Source: CAIVVT01 sp963757265 | GTDB taxonomy: Bacteria; Acidobacteriota; Terriglobia; Bryobacterales; Bryobacteraceae | NCBI GenBank assembly: GCA_963757265.1 | Contig: CAVWRA010000006.1 | Coordinates: forward strand, 992,001 to 1,056,000 | Reading direction: 5' to 3' | DNA length: 64,000 nucleotides | Shown: piece by piece, positions 17,964-28,068 of the stretch | Layout of the letters: each line of letters begins with the position of its first letter | Position numbering within the stretch: position 1 is the stretch's first letter | The notes under the pieces: generated by a model | The model's input: the letters and a program-made list of their open reading frames with translations, nothing else | The model's database searches: none | Told to the model about the DNA's origin: nothing | Program-made: the position numbers and the translations under genes

Positions 17964-18800
17964 TCAGAGGCCGGCGACGGCGTCCTCTACCGGCGCTTCC
18001 TTGCCGCGTCCCGATTCGCGCGCGACGCCTCGCTTGCTGGCGCGGATGAACTCCACCAGGTGCAGCGTGTTCTCGTCCGGAATCTCGCGCTCAATCCGCG
18101 CGAGCGCGTCGGCCAGTTTCAGCCCCGAGCGGTACAACAACTGGTAGGCCTGCTTGAGCACGTTCATCTGCTCCGCCGTGAAGCCTGCACGCCGCAGCCC
18201 GACTTTGTTCAACCCGTCGGGCTTGATATACAGTCCGCCGTAGAGGAAGAACGGCGGAGCGTCCAGGTTCACCCGCACCCCGCCGGCGATCATCGCCAGC
18301 CGTCCGATCCGGCAGAACTGGTGGATCGCGATCTGGCCCGAGATGAACGCCTGGTCCTCGATCTCGACATAGCCCGAGACCAGCGAACAACTGGCCAGCA
18401 CCGTGTTCGACCCGATGCGGCAGTTGTGCGCGATGTGACCCGCGGTCATGATGTAGTTGCCGTCGCCCAGCACGGTCTCGGACTCCGGCGCGGTGCCGCG
18501 CGAGATGGTGTAATGCTCGCGAATGCGGTTGCGGTTGCCGATGCGCAGATAGCTGCGTTCGCCGGTGAAGTTCTTGTCCAGCGGATCGGTGCCCAGCACC
18601 GTCCCGGCCGAGATCTCATTGGCCTCCCCCAGCGTGGTCCAGCGCTTCACATAGACGTACGGCTCAAGCACGCAGCCCATCCCGAGCGCGACATGCTGCT
18701 CGATCACGCAGTACTCGCCGACGCGGCATTGGGCTCCGACACGCGCTTCCGGATGGACCCGCGCCGTGGGAGCGACATAGGCCGATGCATGAACTGGCAT
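17964..18800 (-). CDS. lpxA: Acyl-[ACP]--UDP-N-acetylglucosamine O-acyltransferase
   Basis: First step of lipid A synthesis: transfers a 3-hydroxyacyl chain from ACP to UDP-GlcNAc in the cytoplasm. 278 aa left-handed beta-helix of hexapeptide repeats followed by an alpha-helical C-terminal domain. The catalytic His falls at residue 125 (GHIAHNCRIG), as in E. coli LpxA. A C-terminal tail of ~15 extra residues is rich in Lys/Glu. Divergent from lpxD with only 25 bp between starts, so their promoters must overlap the coding ends. Confidence 0.95.
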   Translation of the reverse strand: MPVHASAYVAPTARVHPEARVGAQCRVGEYCVIEQHVALGMGCVLEPYVYVKRWTTLGEANEISAGTVLGTDPLDKNFTGERSYLRIGNRNRIREHYTISRGTAPESETVLGDGNYIMTAGHIAHNCRIGSNTVLASCSLVSGYVEIEDQAFISGQIAIHQFCRIGRLAMIAGGVRVNLDAPPFFLYGGLYIKPDGLNKVGLRRAGFTAEQMNVLKQAYQLLYRSGLKLADALARIEREIPDENTLHLVEFIRASKRGVARESGRGKEAPVEDAVAGL

Positions 18801-18825
18801 ACACTGCTATCGTACAAGCCACGCC

Positions 18826-19896
18826 ATGACAGTATCTGAAATCGCACACTGGTTGGGCCTGCCGTTCGAAGGCGACGCCGCGCTGGAAATCCTCCACGCC
18901 GCCCCGCTCGACACTGCCGGCCCGCACGACATTTCCTTCGCCCTGCCGCGCAAAGCCGGCCGCGACGCCGCCGCCTCACGCGCCGGCTGCCTGATCGTCC
19001 CCGAGGACTTCGACAACGCCCCCGGCGAATCCGCCGGCATGGCCCCCGACGTCGCGATCGCCCGGACCATCATCCGCGCTCCCGACCCGCGTGCCGCCTT
19101 CGGCCGTGTCGTTGCCCGCCTCCATCCGCCCGCGCGTCCCGAACCCGGCATCCACACCAGCGCGCTGGTCGCCGCAACGGCCAGGATCGGCCGCGATGTG
19201 GCGATCGGGCCTTTCGCCGTGATCGCGGGGGATGCCGAGATCGGCGACCGGACCGCCATCGGCGCGCACTGTTTCATCGGCGCCGGTGCGCGCATCGGCG
19301 CGGACTCGACGCTGCACGCCCGCGTCACCCTCTATGCCGGGACCGTGGTTGGCGCGCGCTCGATCCTGCACTCCGGCGTCGTGCTCGGCGCGGACGGTTT
19401 CGGCTTCAACCGTACTGAGCAAGGCTACGAGAAGTTCCCCCAGATCGGGCGCGTGATCCTGGGCGACGACGTCGAGCTCGGCGCCAACTGCACGGTCGAC
19501 CGCGCGGCGCTGGGCGCGACGACCATCGGCGCCGGCACCAAGTTCGACGACATGGTGCACATCGGCCACAACTGCCGGATCGGCCGCCACGTGCTGATCG
19601 TCGCTCAGACCGGAGTCGGCGGCGGCTCCACCATCGAGGACTGGTGCGTCATCGGCGGCCAGGTCGGCATCGGCGACAACGTGCGCATCCGGAGCGGCGC
19701 AATCCTCGGCTCCAAGTGCGGCGTCCTGCCCGGCAAGATCCTGCCCGGCGGCGGGCAAACCTACTGGGGCGTGCCCGCGCGTCCGCTCAAGGAGTACCTC
19801 GCAATCCTGGCCCTGCAGAACCGCCTGCCGGAGATGAAGGCGGCGCTGGATGAGTTGCGCACGCTGTTGGCCCGGGCCGGGCACGGGGTGGAATGA
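18826..19896 (+). CDS. lpxD: UDP-3-O-(3-hydroxyacyl)glucosamine N-acyltransferase
   Basis: Third step of lipid A synthesis. 356 aa: N-terminal uridine-binding domain (~1-100), then a long hexapeptide-repeat helix with HSGVVLGADGFGFN (family-specific loop) and DDMVHIGHNCRIG, with the catalytic His at ~245. The C-terminal helical extension NRLPEMKAALDELRTLL is typical. Divergent from lpxA; in many genomes the two lie in one lpxD-fabZ-lpxA unit, so the divergent layout without fabZ is a local rearrangement. Confidence 0.96.
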   Translation: MTVSEIAHWLGLPFEGDAALEILHAAPLDTAGPHDISFALPRKAGRDAAASRAGCLIVPEDFDNAPGESAGMAPDVAIARTIIRAPDPRAAFGRVVARLHPPARPEPGIHTSALVAATARIGRDVAIGPFAVIAGDAEIGDRTAIGAHCFIGAGARIGADSTLHARVTLYAGTVVGARSILHSGVVLGADGFGFNRTEQGYEKFPQIGRVILGDDVELGANCTVDRAALGATTIGAGTKFDDMVHIGHNCRIGRHVLIVAQTGVGGGSTIEDWCVIGGQVGIGDNVRIRSGAILGSKCGVLPGKILPGGGQTYWGVPARPLKEYLAILALQNRLPEMKAALDELRTLLARAGHGVE

Positions 19897-19969
19897 GCCT
19901 CGGCGCAGGGCTAAAGGACGCAACACGGGCGGAACCCTGGCCCCGGCCCAATATCTTACACCTGTAAAA

Positions 19970-21496
<1,527 letters not shown>

Positions 21497-21819
21497 TAGT
21501 CAATTACCTCCCGGACCGGGGACAGATTATCTCGTTCAACAGTCTCTCGATGCGAAACGAGACCGGTCCAGGCGTCAGCCGGCGGAGGAGAATCCGTCGG
21601 CTGTCAGCCGGTCGAGATAGCCTTTTCCCTCCCCGATGCGACATCCGGGCTCCGACTGTACCGATTGAGGCAGGGGCCAACTGCAGGATGGAAAGACGCT
21701 CCGAATGAGGATAGCACACTTACCTCCACATTGTTAAGCCTCAATCTGTTGGATGCATCCAGAGCGGGATCGTTCCACGCAACGCCGAAAAAGCCGGCAA
21801 GGCATTGTAAAAAGATGTC
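21497..21819. other. Intergenic region without recognisable gene
   Basis: About 320 bp between the nrdR stop and the rpoD start; both genes read leftward. It must hold the rpoD promoter, but no clear hexamer pair was identified. Confidence 0.5.
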
Positions 21820-22287
21820 TTACTCCTTTTTACCCTTCATCTTCATCATGTCCTTGAGCTCGTTGAAAAAGGCCTCAACGTCCTGGAAATCGCGGTACAC
21901 CGAGGCAAACCGGACGTAGGCGATCTTGTCCAGACCGGCTAGGCGGCGCATCAGGAACTCGCCAATCTCGGTGGTTTCTATTTCGCGTTCGGCCTTCTCC
22001 GACAGCAGCCCTTCCACCTCATCGACCAGTTGGGCCAGTTTGGCCATGCTCACCGGTCGCTTCTCGCACGCCTTCAGGAGACCGGTCAAGACCTTCTGTC
22101 GGTCGAACTTCTCGCGGCGGCCGTCCTTCTTGACGACCATATACGGGATTTCGTCGATTCTCTCATATGTAGTAAATCGACGCAAGCACTGGAGGCATTC
22201 CCTGCGCCGGCGGATGACGTCGCCTTCCTTGCTCTCGCGGCTGTCGATCACCCGGTCTTCCTTAAATCCACAAAATGGGCAGTTCAA
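21820..22287 (-). CDS. nrdR: Transcriptional repressor NrdR
   Basis: Nucleotide-sensing repressor of ribonucleotide reductase genes. 155 aa: zinc ribbon CPFC-x(n)-CLQC at the N terminus, then an ATP-cone domain with VVKKDGRREKFDRQKVLTGL. The end KIAYVRFASVYRDFQDVEAF is diagnostic. TTG start at 22287, preceded by GGGAG; it reads straight into NCPFCG. No nrd gene is in the window, so its targets lie elsewhere. The tail MKMKGKKE is short and basic. Confidence 0.96.
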   Translation of the reverse strand: MNCPFCGFKEDRVIDSRESKEGDVIRRRRECLQCLRRFTTYERIDEIPYMVVKKDGRREKFDRQKVLTGLLKACEKRPVSMAKLAQLVDEVEGLLSEKAEREIETTEIGEFLMRRLAGLDKIAYVRFASVYRDFQDVEAFFNELKDMMKMKGKKE

Positions 22288-22694
22288 GAGATCTCCCTCG
22301 CTTTAGACGGCTGAACGGGACCAAATGGCTCGGCACCCGACCCCAGGCCCGGTCATGGCACGATCCAACAGGCATATTGCGCCAAAAGACGTAAATCGAA
22401 TAAAAGGCGCGGCCGGAGCCGAGTCCGGCATGCGGCCGCGCAGCCAGCATAGGAGGCGCCTGGGCCGGAATGCAACCTGCGGCGGCAGAGCATTCAAAAA
22501 GCCGCGTGGGGCCTCCAACCGGGGCTTCAATAGCTTAGAATTATGAAGGTCCATTCGCTAACCCGGCACTTTACGCGAACTTCTAATGATAATTCGTCGT
22601 TTCTCAGGGTGGAAGGCAAGAAACGGCAGCCGGCCCCTTTCCGGAGGATGGCCGGGCGGCCGGAATCGCTTTCCGGAAGGAGCGCCCGGGGGCA
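22288..22694. other. Regulatory gap upstream of the ECF sigma operon
   Basis: About 400 bp separate the divergent nrdR and ECF sigma genes. The stretch around 22575-22605 (GCGAACTT followed by CGTCGTTT) faintly recalls an ECF-type promoter, but the spacer is only ~12 bp, too short for a confident call. No gene is recognised. Confidence 0.35.
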
Positions 22695-23381
22695 ATGGCA
22701 GCGATTACCCATGGTCTGGCGATGCCGGCAGCGGGCGTTCCGCAATGGACGGCGGAACCGCGGCGGCTGGTTTTCGGCTATGGGTTAGACCGGGGGCGTC
22801 CTGCGGTGGCTGAGCCAGACCAGGATGCCCTGCTGGTGGAGCGGTGCATGCGCGGAGAAGAGATAGCGTGGGAGGATCTTGTCAAGACCCATACCCGGCG
22901 TGTGTACTCGATCTGCCTGCGCTTCACGGCCCGGGAACAGGAAGCCCAGGACCTGACGCAGGAGGTCTTCCTGCGGGTGTTCCGCACGTTGAAGAGCTTC
23001 CGTGCGGGCGAGGGTTCGTTCACCGTCTGGCTGACGAGATTAACGCGCAACCTGCTGATCGACAATTATCGGCGGACGCGCGCCGAGCGGATAACGGATT
23101 CGATTGAGGATCAGTTGCCGATGCTGCAAGAGCGGACCGCCGTGGAGTCGCGCGCGGATTCCATCCTGGCGGGGCGCGAAGCGGGCGAAGTGCTGCAGGC
23201 GGCGCTGGTGAGACTTTCGCCGGAGTTGCGGGAGACCGTGATTCTGCGCGACCTGGAGGGGCTGGAGTACCGCGAGATCGCCGGGGCGCTGAGCGTGCCC
23301 GAGGGCACTGTGAAATCCCGGCTGAACAGGGGCCGGGCCGAACTGGTGCGGATTCTGCGCAGGCAGAAGGTAGTGGTATGA
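22695..23381 (+). CDS. ECF (sigma-24 type) RNA polymerase sigma factor
   Basis: 228 aa. Region 2 (WEDLVKTHTRRVYSICLRF, then QEAQDLTQEVFLRVFRTL) and region 4 (LVRLSPELRETVILRDLEGL, YREIAGALSVPEGTVKSRLNRGRAEL) with no regions 1 or 3 define an extracytoplasmic-function sigma factor. ATG at 22695 has GGAAGGAG ~12 nt upstream; a GTG at 22806 would trim an Ala/Gly/Pro-rich N terminus and is a fair alternative. Its stop overlaps the start of the anti-sigma gene (ATGA), so the pair is translationally coupled. It probably controls its own operon. Confidence 0.93.
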   Translation: MAAITHGLAMPAAGVPQWTAEPRRLVFGYGLDRGRPAVAEPDQDALLVERCMRGEEIAWEDLVKTHTRRVYSICLRFTAREQEAQDLTQEVFLRVFRTLKSFRAGEGSFTVWLTRLTRNLLIDNYRRTRAERITDSIEDQLPMLQERTAVESRADSILAGREAGEVLQAALVRLSPELRETVILRDLEGLEYREIAGALSVPEGTVKSRLNRGRAELVRILRRQKVVV

Positions 23382-24004
23382 AGTGCACCGACCTGGAAGC
23401 ACTGATCTGCGACTACATTGACGGCACCGCGCGAGAGGCCGAAAAGGCCACGGTCGAGCTGCACCTGAGCGGCTGCGAGAGCTGCCGCCAGCTGGTCGCG
23501 GACGGGCGCGCGGCGCTGGCGTTCATGGAACGCGCGGCGGATGTGGAAGTCCCGCCGACGCTGGTCAACAAGATTCTGTTCGAGGTGCGCGCCGGGGGCT
23601 TGGCGCCGGTGCGGGTGAGCAAGCGCCGGTGGCTCGGCCGCTGGCTTGAGCCGGTGCTGCAGCCCAAGTTCGCGATGGGCATGGCGATGACGATTCTCTC
23701 GTTCGCGATGCTGGGGCGCATGGCTGGCGTGCCGATCCGCCCGCTGAAGCCCTCCGACCTCCAGCCGGCCAAAGTCTGGGCGTCGGTGGAAGACAGGGCC
23801 TGGCACAGTTGGCAGAAGGCGCGGAAATACTACGAGAGCCTTCGTCTGGTTTACGAGATCAGAGAGACGCTGGGCGATCTCAACGAGGCCGCCGACAACA
23901 CTCCGGCACAAAAGCCGGAAGCAGGGACGGCGGCGAATCCGGGGACGAACCCGCAAAAGCAGGTGGGCCAGCCGATTGAGAAGCGGCCGCAGGCGGGGCA
24001 ATAG
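23378..24004 (+). CDS. Zinc-finger anti-sigma factor
   Basis: 208 aa. The N terminus has the anti-sigma zinc motif (HC2 type): CTDLEALICDYIDGTA then ELHLSGCESCRQLV, i.e. H-x3-C-x2-C. One membrane helix around 100-115 (FAMGMAMTILSFAML) and a Pro/Gln-rich extracytoplasmic tail follow. It should bind and hold the sigma factor encoded just upstream. Start overlaps the sigma stop by 4 bp. The next gene begins 25 bp downstream. Confidence 0.9.
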   Translation: MKCTDLEALICDYIDGTAREAEKATVELHLSGCESCRQLVADGRAALAFMERAADVEVPPTLVNKILFEVRAGGLAPVRVSKRRWLGRWLEPVLQPKFAMGMAMTILSFAMLGRMAGVPIRPLKPSDLQPAKVWASVEDRAWHSWQKARKYYESLRLVYEIRETLGDLNEAADNTPAQKPEAGTAANPGTNPQKQVGQPIEKRPQAGQ

Positions 24005-24029
24005 AATTCCTGAACGGGAGGACACGAAG

Positions 24030-24722
24030 ATGACGACGGCAACACCGAATCCGAAACCGATTACAGCCTACTGCCGCGTCTGCGGGAAGCCGCTCACCGA
24101 GGAGGAGGCGCGTCCGGCGCAGGGGACGATCTTCTGCGCGGAGCACGTGCCGGCCACGGGGCAGCCGACCACGGCCCGGCCGACGGGCGCTCCTCCGCAC
24201 CCGGGGAGCGCTTCGCCGGGACTGGCGTTCCTGCTGGGCCTGATCCCGGGCGTGGGCGCGATTTACAACGGCCAGTACGCCAAGGGCATCGTGCACGTGC
24301 TGATCTTTGGGCTGCTGATCAGCATCGAGAGTTCGGGCAGCGCCAGCGGCCTGGAGGCGCTGGTGGGCATGCTGATCGGGGTGTTCTACTTCTACATGGC
24401 CTTCGAGGCCTATCACACGGCCCGCAAGCGGCTGGCCGGAGAGCCGGTGGACGAGTTCAGCTCGCTGATCCAGCTGCGGCCGGAAGCAGGCCGATTCCCG
24501 ATGGTGCCGGTGCTGCTGATCGCGCTGGGGGCATTGTTCCTGCTCAACAACCTGAATCTGCTGCGGATGGAGGAGATCCTCAAATACTGGCCGGCGGCGC
24601 TGATCGTGCTGGGCGCGTGGATGCTGTACGAACGTATGCGGCCCAGCGACAAGTCCGAGGCGCCTCCCGCGGCCCCCGGCCCGCCCCCGCCGGCGCCTCC
24701 GTCCGAGGGAGGCACGCTGTGA
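24030..24722 (+). CDS. B-box zinc-finger membrane protein with LiaI/LiaF-like transmembrane region
   Basis: 230 aa. N-terminal zinc-binding segment ITAYCRVCGKPLTEEEA...IFCAEHVP (CxxC plus CxxH), Pro-rich linker, two or three helices from ~70 to ~135, then a pair of helices separated by a short LLNNLNLLRM loop (~175-210), the pattern called DUF5668/LiaF-TM. Pro-rich cytoplasmic tail. ATG at 24030 has GGGAGG 7-8 nt upstream. GTGA overlap with the next gene. Probably a membrane component of the sigma operon's sensing machinery. Confidence 0.85.
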   Translation: MTTATPNPKPITAYCRVCGKPLTEEEARPAQGTIFCAEHVPATGQPTTARPTGAPPHPGSASPGLAFLLGLIPGVGAIYNGQYAKGIVHVLIFGLLISIESSGSASGLEALVGMLIGVFYFYMAFEAYHTARKRLAGEPVDEFSSLIQLRPEAGRFPMVPVLLIALGALFLLNNLNLLRMEEILKYWPAALIVLGAWMLYERMRPSDKSEAPPAAPGPPPPAPPSEGGTL

Positions 24723-24940
24723 ACAAGACCTTCGTGCTGGTGCGGGCGGTGCGCGGCCCGCTGATGCTGATCGCATTGGGCACTCTGCTGCTGCTGCAGA
24801 GGTTCACTTACTTCGGCTTGACCCAAAGCTGGCCGATTCTGGTGATCCTGTATGGCGCTCTGAAGCTGGGAGAACGCGCGGCGCTGCACGCGGGCGAGAA
24901 CGCGGCGCAGGGGCCGCCGGCGGGAGGATCTTGGTCATGA
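24719..24940 (+). CDS. Small LiaI/LiaF-TM (DUF5668-like) membrane protein
   Basis: 73 aa, starting at a GTG that overlaps the upstream stop (GTGA). Two hydrophobic helices, GPLMLIALGTLLLLQRF and SWPILVILYGALKLGE, with the I-x-G-x-LLL-x-x-x-x-x-F pattern of LiaI/LiaF-TM regions. Its sequence resembles the C-terminal helix pair of the preceding protein and the N-terminal pair of the next one, so the three probably arose by duplication. Stop overlaps the next start (ATGA). Confidence 0.85.
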   Translation: MNKTFVLVRAVRGPLMLIALGTLLLLQRFTYFGLTQSWPILVILYGALKLGERAALHAGENAAQGPPAGGSWS

Positions 24941-26409
24941 GACGCGGATCATTCATCGGGCCGCTGATTCTGATTTTCATCGGCGCCGTGTTTCTGCTCA
25001 GGAACATCCGGCCGGACGTGCCGCTGATGGACTGGCTCGAAACGTACTGGCCGGCGCTGCTGATCGTGTGGGGCGGCGTGCGGCTGGTGGAGATCGGCTA
25101 TTGGTATTTCAGTGAAAAGACGATGCCGCAGCGCGGCGTCACGGGCGGCGAATGGGCGCTGATCCTGGTGCTGGTGCTGATCGGCTCGGCGGTGTGGGGC
25201 ACCCAGCGGCTGTTCCACGAACATTTCGGGCCGATGCAGCATAGCATCGACGAGATGTTCGGCGAGAGCCACGACTACGACGTCCCGGCCAGCAATGTCG
25301 CGACCGGCAAAACGCCGCGCGTGATCGTCAACATGGCCCGGGGCAGCCTGAGAGTGACGGGTGCGGAGGCGACCGCGGTGAACGTGAGCGGGCGGAAGAA
25401 CGTGCGGGCCATGGACCAGGCGGCCGCCGACAGGGCCAACATCAACAGCGGGCTCAGCGTGCAGAAGAACGGCGAGACGGTCACGATCAGCGCCAAGATG
25501 AATGGCGCGGGGGATTCGGCGCGCATCTCCACCGACCTGGAAGTGAGCGTGCCGAAAGGCGCCACGCTGGAGCTGCACGGGCAGTACGGCGACTTCGACA
25601 TCAGCGACGTAAACGGCGAGGTGAGCGTCAACAGCGACAATGCCGGCGTGCGCGCCCAGAACCTGGGCGGGGCGCTGCGGGTGGAGACGCGCAAGAGCGA
25701 CATCATCCGCGCAACGGGCGTCCAGGGCGACGTGGAGGTAAAAGGCCGCGGGCGAGACCTCGAACTCGAGAACATCCAGGGCCAGGTGACGATCAACGGC
25801 AGCTACTCGGGTGAAACCACTCTGCACAATATCGCCAAGCCGGTGAGCTTCATGAGCAACATCACGGAAGTGCGCATGGAGAAGGTGCCGGGCGAGCTGA
25901 CGCTGGGGCTGTCGACTCTGACCGGGACGAACCTGAGCGGTCCGGTGTTCATGAAGACGCAGACCAAGGACATCCGGCTCACCGACGTCAGCGATTCGCT
26001 GACCATCGACGGCCAGAGCGGCGACGTGGAGGTGAACCAGACCAGGCTCCCGGTGCCGCACATCGACGTGCACATGCACTCCGGCGATATTGAGCTGGCT
26101 CTGCCGGCCGCGCCGCACTGCACACTGAACGTTTCGACGAATCACGGCAGCATCACCAACGATTTCGAAGACCAGGGAATCAAGCAGGAAGGCAACGAGC
26201 AGAAGGCCCGGCTGGCGGCCGTGCTGGGCGGACCGACAGAAGTCAAGGTAACGACCGATCACGGCGACGTGACGTTGCGGAAATCCGAGCCCGGCGCTCC
26301 GCAGGCGGCCGCGCCGCCGGCCGCCGCCCCCGTGCCGCCGGCCAAGACGCCGAAAGGGCTCAAGGGCCCGAAAGCCCCGGCGAAGCCGCCGGAGCCGGTC
26401 ACCAACTGA
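24937..26409 (+). CDS. DUF4097-type beta-helix protein with LiaF-like membrane anchor
   Basis: 490 aa. The N terminus has a LiaI/LiaF-TM helix pair (FIGPLILIFIGAVFLLRN, YWPALLIVWGGVRL) and one more helix (ALILVLVLIGSAVWG). From ~130 the protein is a repetitive right-handed beta-type DUF4097 domain (LELHGQYGDFDISDVNGEVS, repeated G-D-V/I-x-V/I elements) to ~450, then a Pro/Ala/Lys-rich tail. The domain is predicted extracytoplasmic. ATG overlaps the previous stop. Last gene of the ECF operon, suggesting an envelope-stress sensor or effector. Confidence 0.9.
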   Translation: MRRGSFIGPLILIFIGAVFLLRNIRPDVPLMDWLETYWPALLIVWGGVRLVEIGYWYFSEKTMPQRGVTGGEWALILVLVLIGSAVWGTQRLFHEHFGPMQHSIDEMFGESHDYDVPASNVATGKTPRVIVNMARGSLRVTGAEATAVNVSGRKNVRAMDQAAADRANINSGLSVQKNGETVTISAKMNGAGDSARISTDLEVSVPKGATLELHGQYGDFDISDVNGEVSVNSDNAGVRAQNLGGALRVETRKSDIIRATGVQGDVEVKGRGRDLELENIQGQVTINGSYSGETTLHNIAKPVSFMSNITEVRMEKVPGELTLGLSTLTGTNLSGPVFMKTQTKDIRLTDVSDSLTIDGQSGDVEVNQTRLPVPHIDVHMHSGDIELALPAAPHCTLNVSTNHGSITNDFEDQGIKQEGNEQKARLAAVLGGPTEVKVTTDHGDVTLRKSEPGAPQAAAPPAAAPVPPAKTPKGLKGPKAPAKPPEPVTN

Positions 26410-26500
26410 CGGGTCGGCGTACGAAACACGATTTGAGAAACAGGCCCCGGCCGCGGGGAGCGGTGCGGGGCCTCAGGTTGCTTTCGATGCGCAGCCGCGC

Positions 26501-26769
26501 TAGGGCCTGCTCACACTACGCGGACGGTGGCGACGGGAGCCGGGTTTTCCGAGTTCCAGGAGCGAGGAGCGACGCATACCGGGCGTCTGCGAGCAACGAG
26601 CGACGCCGAAATCGGGGAAACCGGCCCCGTCCCATCGGGTTGCGGCGAAAACCGCCTCAGCCTTCGTTGTCGTCCTCGACTTGGAATGGCCACGCTCATC
26701 GTCCTCCGCCTCGTCTGAGGCGGTTTTCGCGCGCAACGCCATCCGTTCGGGTAGCGTGAGCAGGCCCTA
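26501..26769. repeat. Family A repeat, long form (269 bp, nested inverted repeats)
   Basis: Outer termini 26501-26519 and 26751-26769 are complementary at 18 of 19 bases; a second, perfect 16-bp pair lies inside (26645-26660 and 26715-26730). The right end is homologous to the short element at 2668-2718. It fills the convergent gap between the DUF4097 gene and galK, and its last three bases form the galK TAG stop codon. An 80-codon open frame on the minus strand inside it is not considered a gene. Confidence 0.85.
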
Positions 26770-27876
26770 TTGCGCCACCAGGCCGCCGCCGGCGGAGGGC
26801 ACGCAGCGGATGACGGAGGCGTGGTTATGGAAGCGCTCGCGGTAGCGGTCAACGATTTCCTGTTCGAAACGTTCTAAAGCGGCCGGCTGGACGAGGTTGA
26901 CGGTACAACCGCCGAAGCCGCCGCCGGTCATGCGCGCACCGTAAACGCCGGGTATGGTGAGCGCCGTATCGACCAGATAGTCGAGCTCCGCGCAACTGAC
27001 GGCGTAATCGTGTTGCAGCGAGCGGTGCGATTCGACGAACAGCTGTCCCATGCGGTCCAGATCGCCAGCCTGCGCGGCGGCGTGGAACTGCTGCACGCGC
27101 CAGCACTCGAGGATGACGTGGCGCGCGCGGGCCAGAGGGATTTCCGGCATCCTCAGGGCCGCGTGTTCCAGCTCCTCCAGGGTGACGTCGCGCAGCGCCG
27201 GCTTGCCCGGGAAATGGGCCAGCGCCATGGCGCATTCGGCCACCCTCTGGCGGTAGGCCGAGGAGCCGAGCTCGTGCCTGACCATCGAATTGACGGCCAC
27301 GATCTCGACGCCTTCGGGGATCGGCACGAGCTGGTGCGTGAGCGCGCGGCAGTCGAGCAGAATGGCGTTGTGGGCCTCGCCGAAGACGGCCGTGTACTGG
27401 TCCATGATGCCGCACGGCATGCCGACGAAGTTGCGCTCGGCGCGCTGGCACAGGCTGGCGATCAGGATTTTCTCGAGCGGCCGTCCGTCCAGGAGGGCGT
27501 AGGCTGTGGCGACCTCCAGCGCGGCCGAGGAGCTCAAGCCGCTGCCGATGGGCACGGTGGCGTCGATGGTCAGTTCGGCCGGGGCGGGCCGCAAGCCTCT
27601 GGCCGCCAGCTCCTTGGCCACGCCGATGACGTAATCGCTCCAATGGCGCTGCGGTTCAGCATACAGCAGCGAGTCGATCTCCACCTCGGCCGTATCGGGC
27701 ATCTGCTGCGAGCGGATCAGCAGCTTGCCGCCCTCCAGCGGGCGGACGCGGATGGTGCAACCCAGGCCGATGGCCGCCGGCAGGACGAAGCCGCCGTTGT
27801 AATCCGTGTGCTCCCCGATCAGGTTGACACGGCCGGGGGCGTGATAGGTCTTCAGGCCTGCTTGCGGGACAGCCAT
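26767..27876 (-). CDS. galK: Galactokinase
   Basis: Phosphorylates galactose to galactose 1-phosphate (Leloir pathway). 369 aa GHMP kinase: GRVNLIGEHTDYNGG (substrate and signature), VPIGSGLSSSAALEVA (ATP loop), CGIMDQY (catalytic Asp region), ARMTGGGFGGC (motif 3). ATG at 27876 preceded by GGAGG ~9 nt. Overlaps the small membrane protein gene by 25 bp and lies in the operon symporter-small protein-galK. galT and galE are not in the window. TAG stop shared with a family A repeat. Confidence 0.97.
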   Translation of the reverse strand: MAVPQAGLKTYHAPGRVNLIGEHTDYNGGFVLPAAIGLGCTIRVRPLEGGKLLIRSQQMPDTAEVEIDSLLYAEPQRHWSDYVIGVAKELAARGLRPAPAELTIDATVPIGSGLSSSAALEVATAYALLDGRPLEKILIASLCQRAERNFVGMPCGIMDQYTAVFGEAHNAILLDCRALTHQLVPIPEGVEIVAVNSMVRHELGSSAYRQRVAECAMALAHFPGKPALRDVTLEELEHAALRMPEIPLARARHVILECWRVQQFHAAAQAGDLDRMGQLFVESHRSLQHDYAVSCAELDYLVDTALTIPGVYGARMTGGGFGGCTVNLVQPAALERFEQEIVDRYRERFHNHASVIRCVPSAGGGLVAQ

Positions 27877-28037
27877 AGGAACAGACCTCCAAAGCAGACG
27901 CAGAAGATGCCGAAGTACAGGTTCAGGTTGACGCTCAGCAGCGGCGCCGAGTAGCCGGGGTTCACGAGGCCGGCGCCCACGAGCAGCAGGCCCAGCAGCA
28001 GGAAGTAAAGTCCGGCGGGTTTTCTCAGGTCAAGCAT
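27852..28037 (-). CDS. Small two-helix membrane protein
   Basis: 61 aa with two hydrophobic segments, AGLYFLLLGLLLVGAGLVNPG and LYFGIFCVCFGGLFLWL (each spans the membrane once), and a basic C terminus. GAGAGG lies ~7 nt upstream of the ATG. It sits between the symporter (31 bp upstream) and galK (25-bp overlap). Its position suggests an accessory role in sugar uptake, but no family is recognised. Confidence 0.8.
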   Translation of the reverse strand: MLDLRKPAGLYFLLLGLLLVGAGLVNPGYSAPLLSVNLNLYFGIFCVCFGGLFLWLSRKQA

Positions 28038-28068
28038 AGGGGCCTCTCAGATCCAGTTTCGATGCGCC

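Noticed and set aside
22575..22610. Possible ECF-type autoregulatory promoter upstream of the sigma operon
   Set aside because: GAACTT and CGTC are only ~12 bp apart, short of the usual ~16-17 bp spacer.
26500..26742. 80-codon minus-strand frame inside the long family A repeat
   Set aside because: It is contained within inverted-repeat DNA, has no ribosome-binding site, and its terminal part is palindromic sequence; similar repeats could be misannotated as proteins.
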